DNA from: Chrysomallon squamiferum
Taxonomy: Eukaryota; Mollusca; Gastropoda; Neomphalida; Peltospiridae
Assembly (NCBI GenBank): GCA_012295275.1
Contig: CM022677.1
Coordinates: 2,419,698 to 2,483,697 of the forward strand
Reading direction: 5' to 3'
Length of the DNA: 64,000 bases
The notes under the pieces are model-generated. The model was not told where the DNA came from. It did no database searches and was given only the letters and a program-made list of their open reading frames with translations. Each line of letters opens with the position of its first letter. The stretch's first letter is position 1. Positions 35,701-49,655 of this stretch are shown piece after piece. Both the position numbers and the translations under genes were made by a program.

Positions 35701-36748
35701 TATTAATAATCAAAAGAAATGTTATGTGGTAACAATGGAAATTTCAGAAATATATTAAAACATATTTACTTTCATATGTTTTTATTTAACATTTCAGCAC
35801 TCCAGGAAAAGACACCCGAAAAGGTGAATACACCCTTCATTTGATTAAAGCACACACATAGTATTTATTTTTGTTATAAGAGAAAAGAACCATGGGATTA
35901 TTTGTTGTTTTAACGCATATTTATATATGCGATATCAATTTTTATTTTATTTTATTTATTTATTTATTTATTTTTTTTTTTTTCAGACAATGTTTTCAGA
36001 CCTATATCAAACCTTGGTAAATTCCTGGACAATAATTAACAACTTATTGTAGTGTGAGTTCTAAGCTTTGTGATTTTACGTGGTGCATTAAAATAGATTA
36101 AGAAGAAGAAAGAAAAAATAGGGTGAAAACAAAATAACAACACCGTTTATTTGAAAAAAGAACCATATCGATTTATAATTGTACGTATATGTTAATAAAG
36201 GTTTATGTTCCTTTATTTATTTTATTTGTTTTAAACTTATTATTATTATTATTTTTTTTTTTTAGTATAGTAGTTGCAGAAAAATGCGGGATGATTACCG
36301 GTGTTTACGGATTTACGATTGGCTAATAATGAGAGGAAAAAAAACAAAAAAAAAAAAAAGGTAAAATAAAAAAAATATATATATAATAAAAAAAAGAACC
36401 ATTTCGATTTATAATTAGTACGTATATTTGATAAAGGTTATTTTGTTCCTTTATTTATTTCATTTGATTTTTTTTTTTTTTTTTTTTTCCACTGTATTAG
36501 TTTCGGAAAAATGCGGGATGATTGCCGGTCTTTACGGATTTACTGTTGTATTTGACGTTTGAAGAATTTTATTCAGAATTCATGTAATCGCATTATCAAC
36601 CAACAAAGAAGTTGCTTAAAACATTTCAGGAGACAGGTATTACTATTTATTATTATTGTTGTTAATGTGTTTGGATTTTTTTGGTTTTATTTAATTATAA
36701 TTTAAAAGTCATAGCCGCATAATGGCAGCCATCTTATTCGGGAACAAT

Positions 36749-36780
<32 letters not shown>

Positions 36781-37000
36781 TGATTTTTATTTTTATTTTT
36801 ATTTTTTTTCAAATAACGACTCTCAATTATAAATAAAATTCACCAGTGTTTGTACTAATGTGAACAGCATAAACAACATAATATAAACGAGAAATCATGA
36901 CTAATAAAACAATTAAAAATACTAATTTTCTTTGACAGGTTGTTTTCTGCCAGGTTATTTATGATTTAGTATTGTTAAATCACTGACTTGCTCTCTATAT
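35690..37000. repeat. Segmental duplication, copy 2 (left part)
   Basis: Contains the counterpart of 100-1140 in the same order, plus an internal duplication of the 'aaaaatgcgggatgatt' block (36,280 and 36,510). Its left end (35,690-35,870) matches 57,405-57,500 ('ctaatattaataatcaaaag' and 'tacacccttcatttgatt'), so this copy bridges copies 1 and 3. Confidence 0.75.
35987..36052 (+). other. Candidate terminal exon, copy 2
   Basis: After a long poly-T tract and 'cag', the frame reads MFSDLYQTLVNSWTIINNLL and then TAG (36050-36052). The diverged copy at 122-174 keeps the same end and stop. The gene is not recognised. A micro-block at 35,803-35,828 ('cactccaggaaaagacaccc' between 'catttcag' and 'gtgaat') could be the exon before it. 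Confidence 0.3.
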
Positions 37001-37216
37001 TATTAAACATATTTAAATTATTTCTTAACCATATTAAAGTTTATAATAGTGGGGACCTAAATGCTTTCATATTATTAAAGCTAAATAACTGTATAACACG
37101 ATGTTAACATTAAAAACTAATAAATTTGAATAAATATATTTAAAAAATATGACCAGGTTATTTTGATGTGCAGATACAGTAAAATATTAATACAATTATT
37201 TGTTATAATAAATATT

Positions 37217-37255
<39 letters not shown>

Positions 37256-37569
37256 ATTACACACGATAAACACAAAAGATATTAATACACTGTACAATCT
37301 CCATGCACAAAACATTACTAAAATGAATCTTTTTTGAAGAAGGTGTCTTATGCAGATAATATGATTAATACTAAGACATCCAAAACTATTTACATCTGTA
37401 TCTATTGATAATGTACCTGGCTGACATTATTTGTTTCATCAAACCTATATGTATTACAACATGTTAAATTCATTCAGTATAAACCTATGAATGTACAAAG
37501 TCTGAGTTCTGTCAAGTAGTGGCAAAGCCGACCTAAAAGCACACACAAAGAAATGAAGCATATTGACAT

Positions 37570-39640
37570 TTGGAATGCCATGCAGCACACTTCTCACATT
37601 CCACAATGACACAGGCAATGGAAGATGGTGATATGGACATTGACATTCGTGTTTGGCAGGAAACTGCTGCAATTCCATATGGTGCTCCCCAAAACTGTGG
37701 CAGTGCTAAGGCAGATTCAAATCCTGTGCTGCCAAGGCCTGCACCTTTTGTCAGTGTAACTGATTGGAAAGCTCACCTGGAGGCCTGTATGTTGTCATTT
37801 ACTCAGAATTCCCTGCCACTGAGCATGATTCCCAAAGTGATAGAATATGCTAAAGAAATTGCTAGAGGTAAAAAGGCAGTGGATGCCCTATCATGCAAGT
37901 GTGAAGGACTTGATACTTTGTCTCACAAGAGGCTACTGAATGACCTTTAAACAAAGTTTCTTTTCGATGAACATTAGTTAGCTACTTCTCTGAGTCACAG
38001 CAAGAGGCTATAGTCAAACACTTCGAGACTGAAGACATGACAGTTGTGAATGCCCAGAAACTTCTGGATTTTGTCTTGAAAACTTTTGAGAGGTACCAAA
38101 TTCCACTAACAAACCTAATTTCCAATTTGTCACATTCTACAAATTATATGAGAGGAAAACATGCCGGAATTGAAACCCTATTGAGAGAAAAGGTTCCCCA
38201 TCTGTGTGACATTGATGGTGATATCTGTCAGCACATACACAACAGTGTTCAGAAATTCTGTGTGCATCTTGGGCATGTAGTTGAATGACTTGCACATGGA
38301 TTTTAAGTGGAGCCCAGATATACGTGAGTCATTCCAAGAGGTATGCTTCATTCTTGGAATAAGCTACACAATGCTTGCCGAATAAGTTGCACATCAGTGG
38401 CTATGTGTATATGACATGCTGACAAAGAACTTGCCAATGCTGAATGCATTCCGACCCATCTATTTTGACCGAGTACCTACCAGTGGTGGTCTGAAACTTG
38501 CTTACACCCCAGTTGTTGCAAAACTCCTTTCAAAAGTTTCCATGAAAGGATCTGTTGCATCATAAACAATATGAAGCAGAAGAACCTGAAACAGGTTGGA
38601 AAAAGCCACAAGGAAAAAACTGTGACCAGGGTTCTCTATAAATATGAACAAATGTGAACTTAAATTTATACTCAGCCCTACTGCCCATGTTCAAATCTAT
38701 GATCCTCGTGTTTGAACTAAAGCAGCCGATGATATATAGGTTACATGATGAGATGGTTCACCTCTTCCATCACTTCTTAGCATGTTTCCTGAAGCATGAG
38801 GTCCTCAGAGATACTGATTTCAAACAGTTGAAGAGAACTGATGTAGAAGATGAGGCATATCACCTCCCCATCCAGTCCATATTCATTGGATCAGCCACAC
38901 AGTTCATTGTTGAAGCAGTGAAGAAGAAACCTATCCAAAGAAAGGAGGTTGTTGATTTCATGGAAACAGAGAAGAAAGCACTTACAGTCTCCTCTAAATA
39001 CATGCAGCAGAAGCTCCCCTTGGAGAATGTATTGCTTCTGTGATCTAAAATGCAGGGACAATCCATGGCATGTGGTGCATTGAAAAAATTGAAGGACTTC
39101 ATGCCCAATGTGTTACAAATAGAAGAGCATGACACTTATCTGTTGGAGGCATCTCATTTGCAAGTAGATCAAGACCTACCACCAGCAGAAGTTGATGGAA
39201 AGCCTGTTCAGTTAGACATTGGTGGGTTAAAATGTTTGGGAGGTATCCCATATTGGCTAAAGTAGTCGAGGCATGTCTAAGCATTTTTACAGGACCCGAT
39301 ATTGAACAATCGTTCAGTCAGATGAATGACATTGTCAAAAAGAAGTCAAACCCTTTTAGAAATGGCCACCTACTCTGCAATGTGGAGTGTCTGATATGAT
39401 TTTTCTGCCAGGCATACCAGCTCCATCCAGGCATTCCATCCCGATGACATTCTCAGAACTCCTGTATGGTTTACACTAAAACTGCTGTTGCTAGGTACAA
39501 GAAAAAACAAGCTAAGCTGGAGATTGAACAAAAAGCCAAAAGGCTCGAGTTGAATCACAAGGCAAAACAAGTGAACAGAAGTGTAGGTGGTAAAACAACC
39601 TTGGTGCACAGAGCTGCTAAACAACTCAAAAACTGATTTA
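37570..39640 (+). mobile_element. hAT-like transposase remnant
   Basis: Fragments in several frames at 37,570-37,950, 38,037-38,288, 38,654-39,043, 39,050-39,265 and 39,265-39,640 form one broken protein. Landmarks are FVSVTDWKAHLEA, SHSTNYMRGKHAGIETLL, CDIDGDICQHIHNSVQKFC and, near the end, FTGPDIEQSFSQMNDIVKK. The last resembles the hAT C-terminal dimerisation region. I assign hAT with moderate confidence; it could be a related DDE family. Stops and shifts between all parts make it inactive. It lies inside duplication copy 2 and is absent from copy 1. Confidence 0.6.
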
Positions 39641-40269
39641 AAAAATAAAAAATCAACCCACCAGTGACAGCTTAGTGGTTCCCTAAGTTTTATAAAAATA
39701 TTTTCCTGATTTGTTTTGTTAGACTGTTCTCATTCATGCCAGTGCATCATGAAATGCAGAGACCCTGCATCAGCATCACACAAATCCAGGCCATTTTCCA
39801 GAGAAGAGATACAAGAGAGTAACGAAACATCATCCAAGCAACGGTCTGGTGTCAGGTAATGTCAGGCCTGTGTTAGAATGTTTTCAGAAACCTCTCAACA
39901 GTGGCAGGGTATGTTTTTGGATGGTTTGTGTGTGTGTGTGAGAGAGAGAGGGAGAAATATTGCATGAATGATAATATTGCCAAAAAATACCATTTATCAT
40001 AAAAAAAAGATAATAAAGTATCATGTTCATGTTGGAATTACCAAAAGCTTTGATTACCATTGATGTTAAATATTTTATGTAGGTCATGGCAGTATTGTTC
40101 AGTTGCTGTCTAGAAAGGGAATTTATGTTTATGGAGAAGGATGAATCAGCTGTACAGACACTGCAGACTGCACAATTCCAAGTTGTAAGTTTTTATCTTA
40201 GTTTTATTTCTCAGCAAGTAAAATAAGTTTTATAGTAACATCTCTTTAGTGATTGTAAAATAATAGCAT

Positions 40270-40788
<519 letters not shown>

Positions 40789-40843
40789 GACAGGTGCATA
40801 TATAACTACAAAGGTAAATAAATAAAAGACTGTTGTTTTTCAG

Positions 40844-40989
40844 AAACTGCTGTGTACACAAGAACAGCTAATTCTGTGAGCCTGCCACAGGGTACAAATG
40901 TCATCAAAGAATATGGCATAACAGGAGCATCTATAGAGGTTGTTGCTATAGTAGTAGTATTAGTCATTGTCATTGTTGTAGTAATGTAG
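40844..40989 (+). other. Candidate last exon ending in a hydrophobic segment from a GTA/GTT repeat
   Basis: After 'gttgtttttcag' the frame reads TAVYTRTANSVSLPQGTN, then KEYGITGASIEVVAIVVV, then a run of V and I, then TAG (40987-40989). The last 15 or so residues are encoded by degenerate GTA/GTT/ATT repeats and would form a transmembrane-like helix. No family is recognised, and the exon could be accidental. Confidence 0.25.
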
Positions 40990-41560
40990 TTGTTACAGAA
41001 TAATAATACTACTTGTTGTAGTAATATAGAATTGATCTTGGTGATGTTTTAACTGATGTTGTCTCCACAGCTTTGTAATAGTAATGTGTCTTGTGAGACT
41101 CATGGTGATTAAAATAAGCTGTTTGTACTCAAATTACAGGTTGTAGTGGTGGTGGTGGTAGTAGTAGTAGTAGTACTAATAGTAGTTGTTTTTAGAGAAA
41201 TTCTTATGATAAACAAGAAGAGTAGTGTAACAACAGTGATAGTAGTAGTAATAGTAGTCATAATTGTTGTTGTAGTAATTATAATAATATTAGTATAAAG
41301 AAATACAGGCATAGGAGTAATACTGAAAAGAGTAAAAAATATCACTTTTATTATTAATGGATAGAAATTTTAGTAAAAGCAGTATTATTTCAATAAAAGT
41401 AACCCCAGTTGAATAAGGAATAACAGTAAATATTAGTTATAGTAATGATGGTAATGAAAGTGGCAGGTAGTGTTGCAGTAAATATAGTAGTAGCAGTATT
41501 TTATTTATTTTACATTTTTTACTGTATTTTATTTATTTATTTATTTACTCAAACTAGGCA
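40990..41560. other. Trinucleotide-rich non-coding stretch
   Basis: Scattered GTA/GTG/GTT repeats (41142-41180 nearly pure) and TTTA repeats (41500-41548). Nothing coding supported. Confidence 0.65.
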
Positions 41561-41830
41561 TTGCACCCACCAACGTGACTCTGACTCAGAGTTGTTCAAA
41601 GGTCTGCCGATGAACAGCTCAATTTTGGTGACCTGGACACATTAGACTACAACAATTCTGAAGTTGGAGAGTCTTCCACCAGGTCACCAATCTCAACAGT
41701 CAAATATCAGGGAGAAAAAACGTGAAGAACTTGAACATGCTAAAACCAGCCAAAGTGAAACCACTTGACAGATGATTGTGATGGCTGTGTGTGACAGTGG
41801 CAAAGACAAAAGCCTGGAAGTTGAGCAGCA
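41560..41830 (+). other. Coding-like block of unknown family, with stops
   Basis: One frame reads SDSELFKGLPMNSSILVTWT, stop, then LKLESLPPGHQSQQSNIR, EKKREELEHAKTSQSETT, stop, then MAVCDSGKDKSLEVEQQ, and reaches a GTGACT that could be a donor. Two in-frame stops argue for a decayed exon or transposon piece. The family is not recognised. Confidence 0.3.
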
Positions 41831-42562
41831 GGTGACTTAGTATACTTCCATTAGCATTTTGTTTTATTTCTTTTTAGCTTATATTTGTACTAGGAGTAAT
41901 CAAAACAGTCTCATGTTTAACTCACATGGCTTAAAGAACGATATTGAGGTGTGTGTGAAATCAGTTCATAAAGAAAAGCACATCTTGTTGAAGGTGTTTC
42001 TGAGTGAAAAATTCTTCTTTAGCTTTAATTATGTGATTGACATTCATCTTTATTTTAGACATATTTGTCATCACTCTAACTAAAATAGTTATATTTAAAT
42101 TTTAATATTATTTTTAATATTTACTTTATTTTATATATTTACTTGTTAAAATACTTGCATTCAAAACTTCTCTGCATGTTTATCATAACATTTAAATTAA
42201 TAGCATCCATCAGCTATAGATGTGACTTTCATTTTATTGAAGAATCTAACTAGCAGAAGAAATTAGTTTAGATTTGGGATTAAATGCCTTTCTTTAGTTT
42301 TTATTTATGAATTTGTTTTTGTTTATGAGAAATAATGCCTGCCAAAACAGTCTGCTAGATCATTATAGAAGTTCAAGATGAAAGAGGAAATAAAAGAGAA
42401 ATGTACTCAGTGAATACAGATAGCACAAACTGTAAGTTGGAAACAATTTTGAGTTTCTTAATTGTGGCTAATCCAGCTTTACTTCCAAAATTGCTAAAAT
42501 GTCATCTTGTTTTGCAGACTAAATTGTGCAAGCTGAAAATAAATCTGTTTCTGGTTTTGCAG

Positions 42563-43391
42563 GTGATTTTGAGAAAAAAACCCAACTGAAGATGCCAAAT
42601 TCTTCTGATACTGATACTAGCCAGTCAGAGGAATTCAATAAAACAGAGAACTCTTCTGGAGTAAGTGGTATCGATATGTTTTATAATAATAAATAATAGT
42701 AATGTGTTTAAGTACACATGTACATTACATATGAATGCAGGGCTTGTTACGGCCAATGGCCAAATGATACCAAAGTTCTGTTTGGGTGACTGGAATGTTA
42801 AAATATTATTTGGGTAATCTTTTTTTTTCTATAAGTTTTAAACAAGAGCCACTATTAATAATTTCATGGCAATATTTATTCACAGTGGTAGTTAAAATGG
42901 TAGAATTCTGTTTATTTTGTTCTCCGTAATGCACACCTATAAAAATTATATTTTTAATCAAGGTTTTAACTCATTAATTGTAAGAGGCAAAGCATTTACC
43001 TTTTTAAAAGTTATTTTTGCTTCTTCTGAATGTTACCATCATATCCAGATAAAAAAGTCAATAGTATAATTCATTGATAATTTATAATAATTTTCCATGC
43101 CTGAAATATTTCTTCCCAAAGATTTTATTGTGCAAATTAATCATATGCTCCTAGCCGGGAATAGGTAAGAAATAGTCAATGAAATAATGTTAAGATTTAG
43201 ATAATAATTTATTATTATTGTATCTACAGGAAAGACATGATTCTGTAATCGTTTTCAGTTATAAAAATACGGAGAAGAATATAAAGGTTATTCAAACAGT
43301 CGAGTTATCTACTGATATAGACCAACATGGATTTTTCTTTCCAAAGCAGTTTCCAGACAGAGAAGTTGTTGACAATATACATCAGCGTTGA
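42563..43391 (+). CDS. Candidate last two exons of an unrecognised gene (42563-42660 and 43230-43391)
   Basis: Exon 1 follows 'ctggttttgcag' and encodes a polar stretch (KTQLKMPNSSDTDTSQSEEF) up to GTAAGT in phase 0. Exon 2 follows 'tatctacag', is 53 codons and ends in TGA (43389-43391); it includes HDSVIVFSYKNTEKNIKV and DQHGFFFPKQFPDREVV. Strong splice signals, matching phase and balanced composition make this one of the better host-gene candidates. I do not recognise the family. Upstream exons may lie before 42.5 kb, but none is clear. Confidence 0.5.
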
Positions 43392-43620
43392 CTGATTGTT
43401 CTTCAATAGTTAACAGTGGATGATTCTTGGTTATTATGGAATGGAACAAAAAACTTCCACTATAATGACTAAGGACACTTACAAAAGCTCTGTGCAGTTC
43501 TACATTACAAATTAGTGCAGAAGAAATGAAAAAATGTGGAGCAATGATATTTACAGATAGACAACAGGCTTAATGTTGTTTTCATAAAGAATATTAGCAC
43601 TTAACTTGAGAGCAACCATA
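43392..43620. other. Possible 3' UTR of the preceding candidate gene
   Basis: Non-coding and less repetitive than its surroundings. No clear AATAAA signal before the GATA-rich DNA begins. Confidence 0.3.
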
Positions 43621-45155
43621 AGTGATTTAAAGGAAAGGAGAGATGATTGACGAGATATGAGACTGACAGCCTGATGGGAGGTTAACAGGTAAAGAGATAA
43701 ACAGGAAGGTATACAGAAAGAAAGAGAGAGATATTGATAGACTAACAGACAGTTAGATCAGTAGAAGTTAACAAATGAATTCATTTATGTAGATGAATTT
43801 AGGTAGATAGGTAAACATGACAATGGCCATCTATCTATTCTGTGTATTTTTCTTTCTGTCATGTGTGTTTTGTGTGTCAGGCTGAGTAGACATACAGATG
43901 TATATATAAATCATTCAGGTTGTAATGCAGGCATAGTTAGCTATGTATGTAGATAGTTTGACAGGGAATTAGATTGATAGATGGTTATTGATCTGTCGTA
44001 GTGTGGTTAGATAAACAAATAGTTATGTAGATCAGTAGTTCAGTAGGTTGATATGTAGATATATGTAGATCATTATGCAGCAGACAGACAGATTGGTGTA
44101 GGGAAGTATGGATGGTAATGTGGAAGACTGAATATATATATATATATATATACAGGTGTAGGTATGAATCATTGGAGCAGGGAATATCTACATAGATGAA
44201 CTGATAACTTAAAGGTAGACATCCAGAGATAAATACACAAGTTATATAGACAGATATACAGAGGTAATACACAGATATACAGCGATTATATAGATAGATA
44301 TACAGAGATCAATACAGATAGATATACAGAGATCAATACAGATATAGAGATAAATACAGATAGATTATATAAGATAGATATATAGAAAGATTCGGAGGTT
44401 TGAAGTAGTGTGTAATTAGATATAAAGATGTTTACTGAAAAATAGACATATAAGCTAGAGAGATAAACTGATAGGAAGGTAGATACGTAGTATGTCACTA
44501 GTTCAGTAGATTGATTTGTAGAGAGACTGACAGACATAGACAAATGCATTAAAGAATGTGTGTGTACACACACATACAAACACTGACACCTGTATAGGAA
44601 TGATAATGTATTTGTGTGTTTAGGAAGTGACCAGTATGTATATCTATATTAAAGGATGAATAACTATACATATATGTGTGTAAAACAGGGTGGATATATG
44701 GTAAAATGTAAAATGGGCACAAGAAAGGTAGCTTGATAGACAGAAGAAAGATAGATAAATTACTAGAAAGATAGATAGATGCAAGAAGGCACAACTGTAA
44801 GAAAGACTGAGTCTGTTGTTTGTGTGTTAGAGAGAGTTTTGCTTATGTATATAGGATAAATAGAAAAATGAATAAATATATTGATAACTAGATAGACAGA
44901 TTGATAGATAGATAGGAAGCTAGGTAGGTAGGTAGGTAGGTAGATAGATAGATAGACAGAGAGACACATTTGAATAGAGATACAAAGACAGAGAGAGAGA
45001 GGTGGATAGGGAAGTGTGGAGGTCTTGATGTGTGTGTGTGTTTGCTAGAGAGGATTGCTGTACGGCAGTGTTAAAGGAGGATTGTGAGTTTGTGTAAGAA
45101 AAAGTATTTAAATAACGTGTTTTAAAAAGGGGGTAAATAGAGAGATTGTATACCT

Positions 45156-45188
<33 letters not shown>

Positions 45189-45930
45189 ACTAATTTTGAG
45201 AGAGTGAGATAGATTGATAGAGAAATAGTTAGATAGATGAATTGTTAGATGATGCCTAGTGAGATAAGTAGACAACTATTATATAGATAGATAGATCAGT
45301 GATAGCTAGATAGGCAAACTGATGTGAATGTGTATATGAGTCTTTATAAATAAGAGCATAATTATGTGTTTGTGTTTTAAAGAGAATGGGTATATAAATG
45401 TGTGTGAAAGACTGTGCTTTTTTTTTGATTTTTGAGAGAGTCCAATGACTGATAGAGAGATGAGTGATTGAATTTGGGATTATGTGTGTATATGTGTGTT
45501 AGAGAGGATAGATACAGATAGATGGACATTTACAAACTACATAAACATGAGTATATGTGTATGAATATACTGTAATGTAGTTAGAGGATTGGTATATAAA
45601 TGAATGTGTAAATGAAAGTATGTTTATATTTGAGTAATCTGTTAAAAAAAAGGCTAGATATAGATATATAGATGTATTGAGAGAGAGACTGATATGTAGG
45701 TGTGGTTATATGTTTTTGTGTGTTACAGAGAGAGAACAGGTTTGACCTCTGTATATGACACTGAGAAGTATGCCCTCTGTATGATTTTTCAGTGAATGAC
45801 ATAGATTAATAGAGATAATTATATATCTGTATATAGATAGAGAGTTAGAGATAGATAAGATTGACAGATGAGAGATAGATATGTGAGATAGGTGCATATA
45901 TATATATATCTTTATTAAACAGAGAAAGGA
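43620..45930. repeat. Long degenerate GATA/GACA repeat region
   Basis: Plus-strand purine-rich DNA with many GATA, TAGA, GACA and GGTA words (for example 'agatagatagatag' near 44,944 and 'aggtaggtaggtagg' near 44,927) mixed with GTGT and ATAT. Minus-strand open frames rich in Y, S, L and I are artefacts of CTAT/TATC repeats. Confidence 0.9.
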
Positions 45931-46419
45931 TGGGTCAATAAATAAGTGTGAACAACATTGTGTTTATGCTGTTTATTTATTTTAGATAGATTAGATATAG
46001 AATTGCAGGTGGATTTGCTTAGAGACAGGCATGTGTAAGAATATACTGAGTATTTATTTTTGTGAGGGTTAGAGAGAGGTGATGTGTGAATAAGAATGTG
46101 TTTATATTTGTTAGGTAAGCTATGTCTGCAAATGTGAAAGCTGGAGTGCATATGTAAAAAAGAGTGAGTATTTCTCTTTGTGAGCAAGATAGAGAATACA
46201 TGCATGTTCAAAAAGGAGTGTTCTTTGTATAATACACCCATTCTTTCTAAAAATAAACAAATGTTTTTCAAAAATACTCTGAAATACATACACTTCTGTG
46301 TATACTCTGTTCTCTTGTCTTTCTATCTATATATAGAAAGGGCTTTCAAATTAATGCCACTGTATTCAAAATTGGAAAAGGTAGCAATATCCTAAGTATC
46401 CACATTCTCTCTTATACAC

Positions 46420-47078
46420 AGACACGTAATATTACAGAGCCATACATCTTTTACATTGACATATATCTTTCTATCTTTCTGTCTCTGTCTACCTATGTAT
46501 CTATCTACAATACATATGCACTCTCAAAAACACAGAGAAAACACACACAAAACCACACATGATATAACCATTCTTTCTAACTCATAAACACATATTCCCA
46601 CAGTTTCTTGCTCAAATACTCAAATCAACCTGTCAGATATGTTCATCATTTCATATTCACTCTAAAAAATATCTCTTTCACACACACATTCACACACACA
46701 CATGTATAGCTAACACCACATGTATATAGTCACACTTTATAATATACCCCACATTCCCATTGTACAGTTGCTTACTCATGTCTCTTAATCTGTTTGTCTT
46801 GGTATTTCTATATCTATCAGTATGCTCCTCTGTGGCTTCCTATTTATCTTTGTTCCTTTCTAACAATCTATTTATCTGTCTACAAATAATCTGTCAGTCT
46901 GTCTAAGTTTTTATCTATCAAACTCTCTCCACCTCTGAGTCTCTCTGTCTCACTCCTCTCCTGCATGCATAACAACTTTCAAAATCCATGTTTATCTTTC
47001 TGTTTGTCTGTCCATTTATAACCCATACAAAAGTATCTCTCTCTCTCTCTCTCTCTCTCTCCCTCCCTCCCTCCCTCC

Positions 47079-47113
<35 letters not shown>

Positions 47114-47160
47114 CATTCTCTCTATCTCTCTATCTCTCTCTTTCTCTGTCTCTCCATATC
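46420..47160. repeat. Degenerate CTAT/CTGT repeat region, opposite orientation
   Basis: Here the plus strand is pyrimidine-rich (TATCTATC, CTGTCTAT, 'ctctccctccctccc'), the reverse of 43.6-45.9 kb, and ends in a CT/CCCT tract (47,036-47,110). Confidence 0.88.
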
Positions 47161-47339
47161 AATTTACATTTTTAAGATTTTTCAGTTTATTGTATATCTA
47201 ACTGGATTTTGTTTTTGAAGAAAAGTTGCAGATTTTCCAGGGTTATTTTCATTTTCATTATACATTTTTTATCTTATTTTATTGTTCATAATTTTCAATT
47301 AAACATTTTATTAATTTTAATACATATTTAAGTTGCCAT

Positions 47340-49655
47340 CTATAATTGCTTTCTTAGTGTGCACATCCTATATTGAAATTATCTTATTAGAATTAATGTA
47401 AGTTTTTCTTTATTAATTTGAGCGTACTTTCTTAATAAGTATCCACATTCTTATACTGTTTACTAGAATTAGTGTCCACATTATTCTTTGCATTCTTAGT
47501 GTGCACCTGTATTTTAAAATAATATTTGTTTAATGTTAATGTCTGTCATTGCCGTTGTATCTCTGTTTTTCTTAAGGTTCACTTTTCATTATTCTTATTC
47601 ACTTGTTATTAATATTATTCTTGCGTTCTTAGTGTGCACCTGCTATTTCAAAATATGTTGTTCTATTTCTGTTAATGTCCCCATCGTTGCATCACATCTG
47701 TGTTCTCCTTGATCTTATTTGTGTACTTTTACTTATTCTCTTTCTATTAATTCTTAGACTCACTTTCAGTGATAATTAAAATATTTTATTAGTATTTCTA
47801 TTAAGGCTGCTGCTGTTGTGGTCCTACCAGCGTTGTACCTAGTGTTACTCATGTATTTCTCCTTATTATCTAGCATTTAAAAAAAAATATATTATTCTTA
47901 TTTCTATTAAATCACTGTCGTTGTTTTCTTAGAGTGCACATCCTCTATTAAAATAAATTAATCTTATTAGAATTAATGTTGTGTACTTCGCTTTATTATT
48001 TTCAGTGTTTTAGTAACTATTATTCTTTCTTTCTGACAGATGCATCCTACATTTAAATATATTACTATTAATATTGCCGTCATACCTTCTTTGTTCTTAA
48101 TGTTTTGGTGTACTTCTATCTTTTGTTTTTCTTACTTGTGACACAGTGCATCCTGTCTCAAGTTAATGTAGTTCTACTTATTGTGTTGTGCTTTCTATTG
48201 TTAGTTAGACTCACTTTCAGTGTGCACATCCTGTCTCAAGTTAATGTAGTTCTACTTATTGTGTTGTGCTTTCTATTGTTAGTTAGTCTCACTTTCAGTG
48301 TGCACATCCTGTCTCAAGTTAAAGGTGTAGTTCTACTTATTGTGTTGTGCTTTCTATTGTTAGTTAGTCTCACTTTCAGTGTGCACATCCTGTCTCAAGT
48401 TAATGTAGTTCTACTTATTGTGTTGTGCTTTCTATTGTTAGTTAGTCTCACTTTCAGTGTGCACATCCTGTCTCAAGTTAATGTAGTTCTACTTATTGTG
48501 TTGTGCTTTTTGTTATTGTTAGTTAGTCTCACTTTCAGTGTGCACATCCTGTCTCAAGTTAATGTAGTTCTACTTATTGTGTTGTGCTTTTATTATTGTT
48601 AGTCTCACTTTCAGTGTGCACATCCTGTCTCAAGTTAATGTGTAGTTCTACTTATTGTGTTGTGCTTTCTATTGTTAGTTAGTCTCACTTTCAGTGTGCA
48701 CAACCTGTCTCAAGTTAATGTGTAGTTCTACTTATTGTGTTGTGCTTTCTATTGTTAGTTAGTCTCACTTTCAGTGTGCACATCCTGTCTCAAGTTAATG
48801 TAGTTCTACTTATTGTGTTGTGCTTTCTATTGTTAGTCTCACTTTCAGTGTGCACATCCTGTCTCAAGTTAATGTGTAGTTCTACTTATTGTGTTGTGCT
48901 TTCTATTGTTAGTTAGTCTCACTTTCAGTGTGCACAACCTGTCTCAAGTTAATGTGTAGTTCTACTTATTGTGTTGTGCTTTCTATTGTTAGTTAGTCTC
49001 ACTTTCAGTGAGCACATCCTCTATTGAAATAGATTATTATTATTAGCATTAATATCAGTGACGTTACCGTCGTATCTGTGTTGTATTCCTCTTTATTATT
49101 TTGCACTTTTTATTAACTATTATTTTTACTTTCTTAGTGTGCACCCAATATTGTTACCTTCATATCTGCATTCTTCTTCATTTTACTGGTGTACTTCTCT
49201 TTATTCTCTTTTTATTAATAGTTATTCTCACTTTCTGTGTGTACATCCTGTAGTAAGATAGATTATTCTTATTTGTATTAATAGTTACTGTCGCTTTCTG
49301 TGAGGAATATTTTACTATTAATGTCGCTGACGTTGCCATCATCTCAGCGTTGTTCTTAATGTTTTTGTGTATTTCTTGTTTTTATTTTTCTTACTTGTGA
49401 CAGGGCTAATCCTGTCTCACAATGTAGTAACGGCATTATTCATATCTGCATTATGCTTGATGTTACAGGTGTACTTTTATTTGTTCTGTTGTGCTTTCAG
49501 TGTGCACATCTTATATTAAAATATATTATTAGTATTTCTTTGCCGTCGTAACAGCATTGTTTCTAATTTTATTCGTGTACTTCTCATTATTCTTTAGCAC
49601 TTTGTATTAACTGATATTCTTATTTTTTTTAGAGTGTGTTTCCTATATTAAAGTA

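Noticed and set aside
43985-46289. Y/S/L/I-rich minus-strand frames
   Set aside because: Translations of degenerate CTAT repeats.
48105-48602. 165-codon repeated hydrophobic frame
   Set aside because: Arises from the 78-bp tandem array. Later copies break the frame, and the same array continues without coding potential.
48142-49025. CRISPR-like array
   Set aside because: Eukaryotic context, and the repeats are contiguous with no unique spacers.
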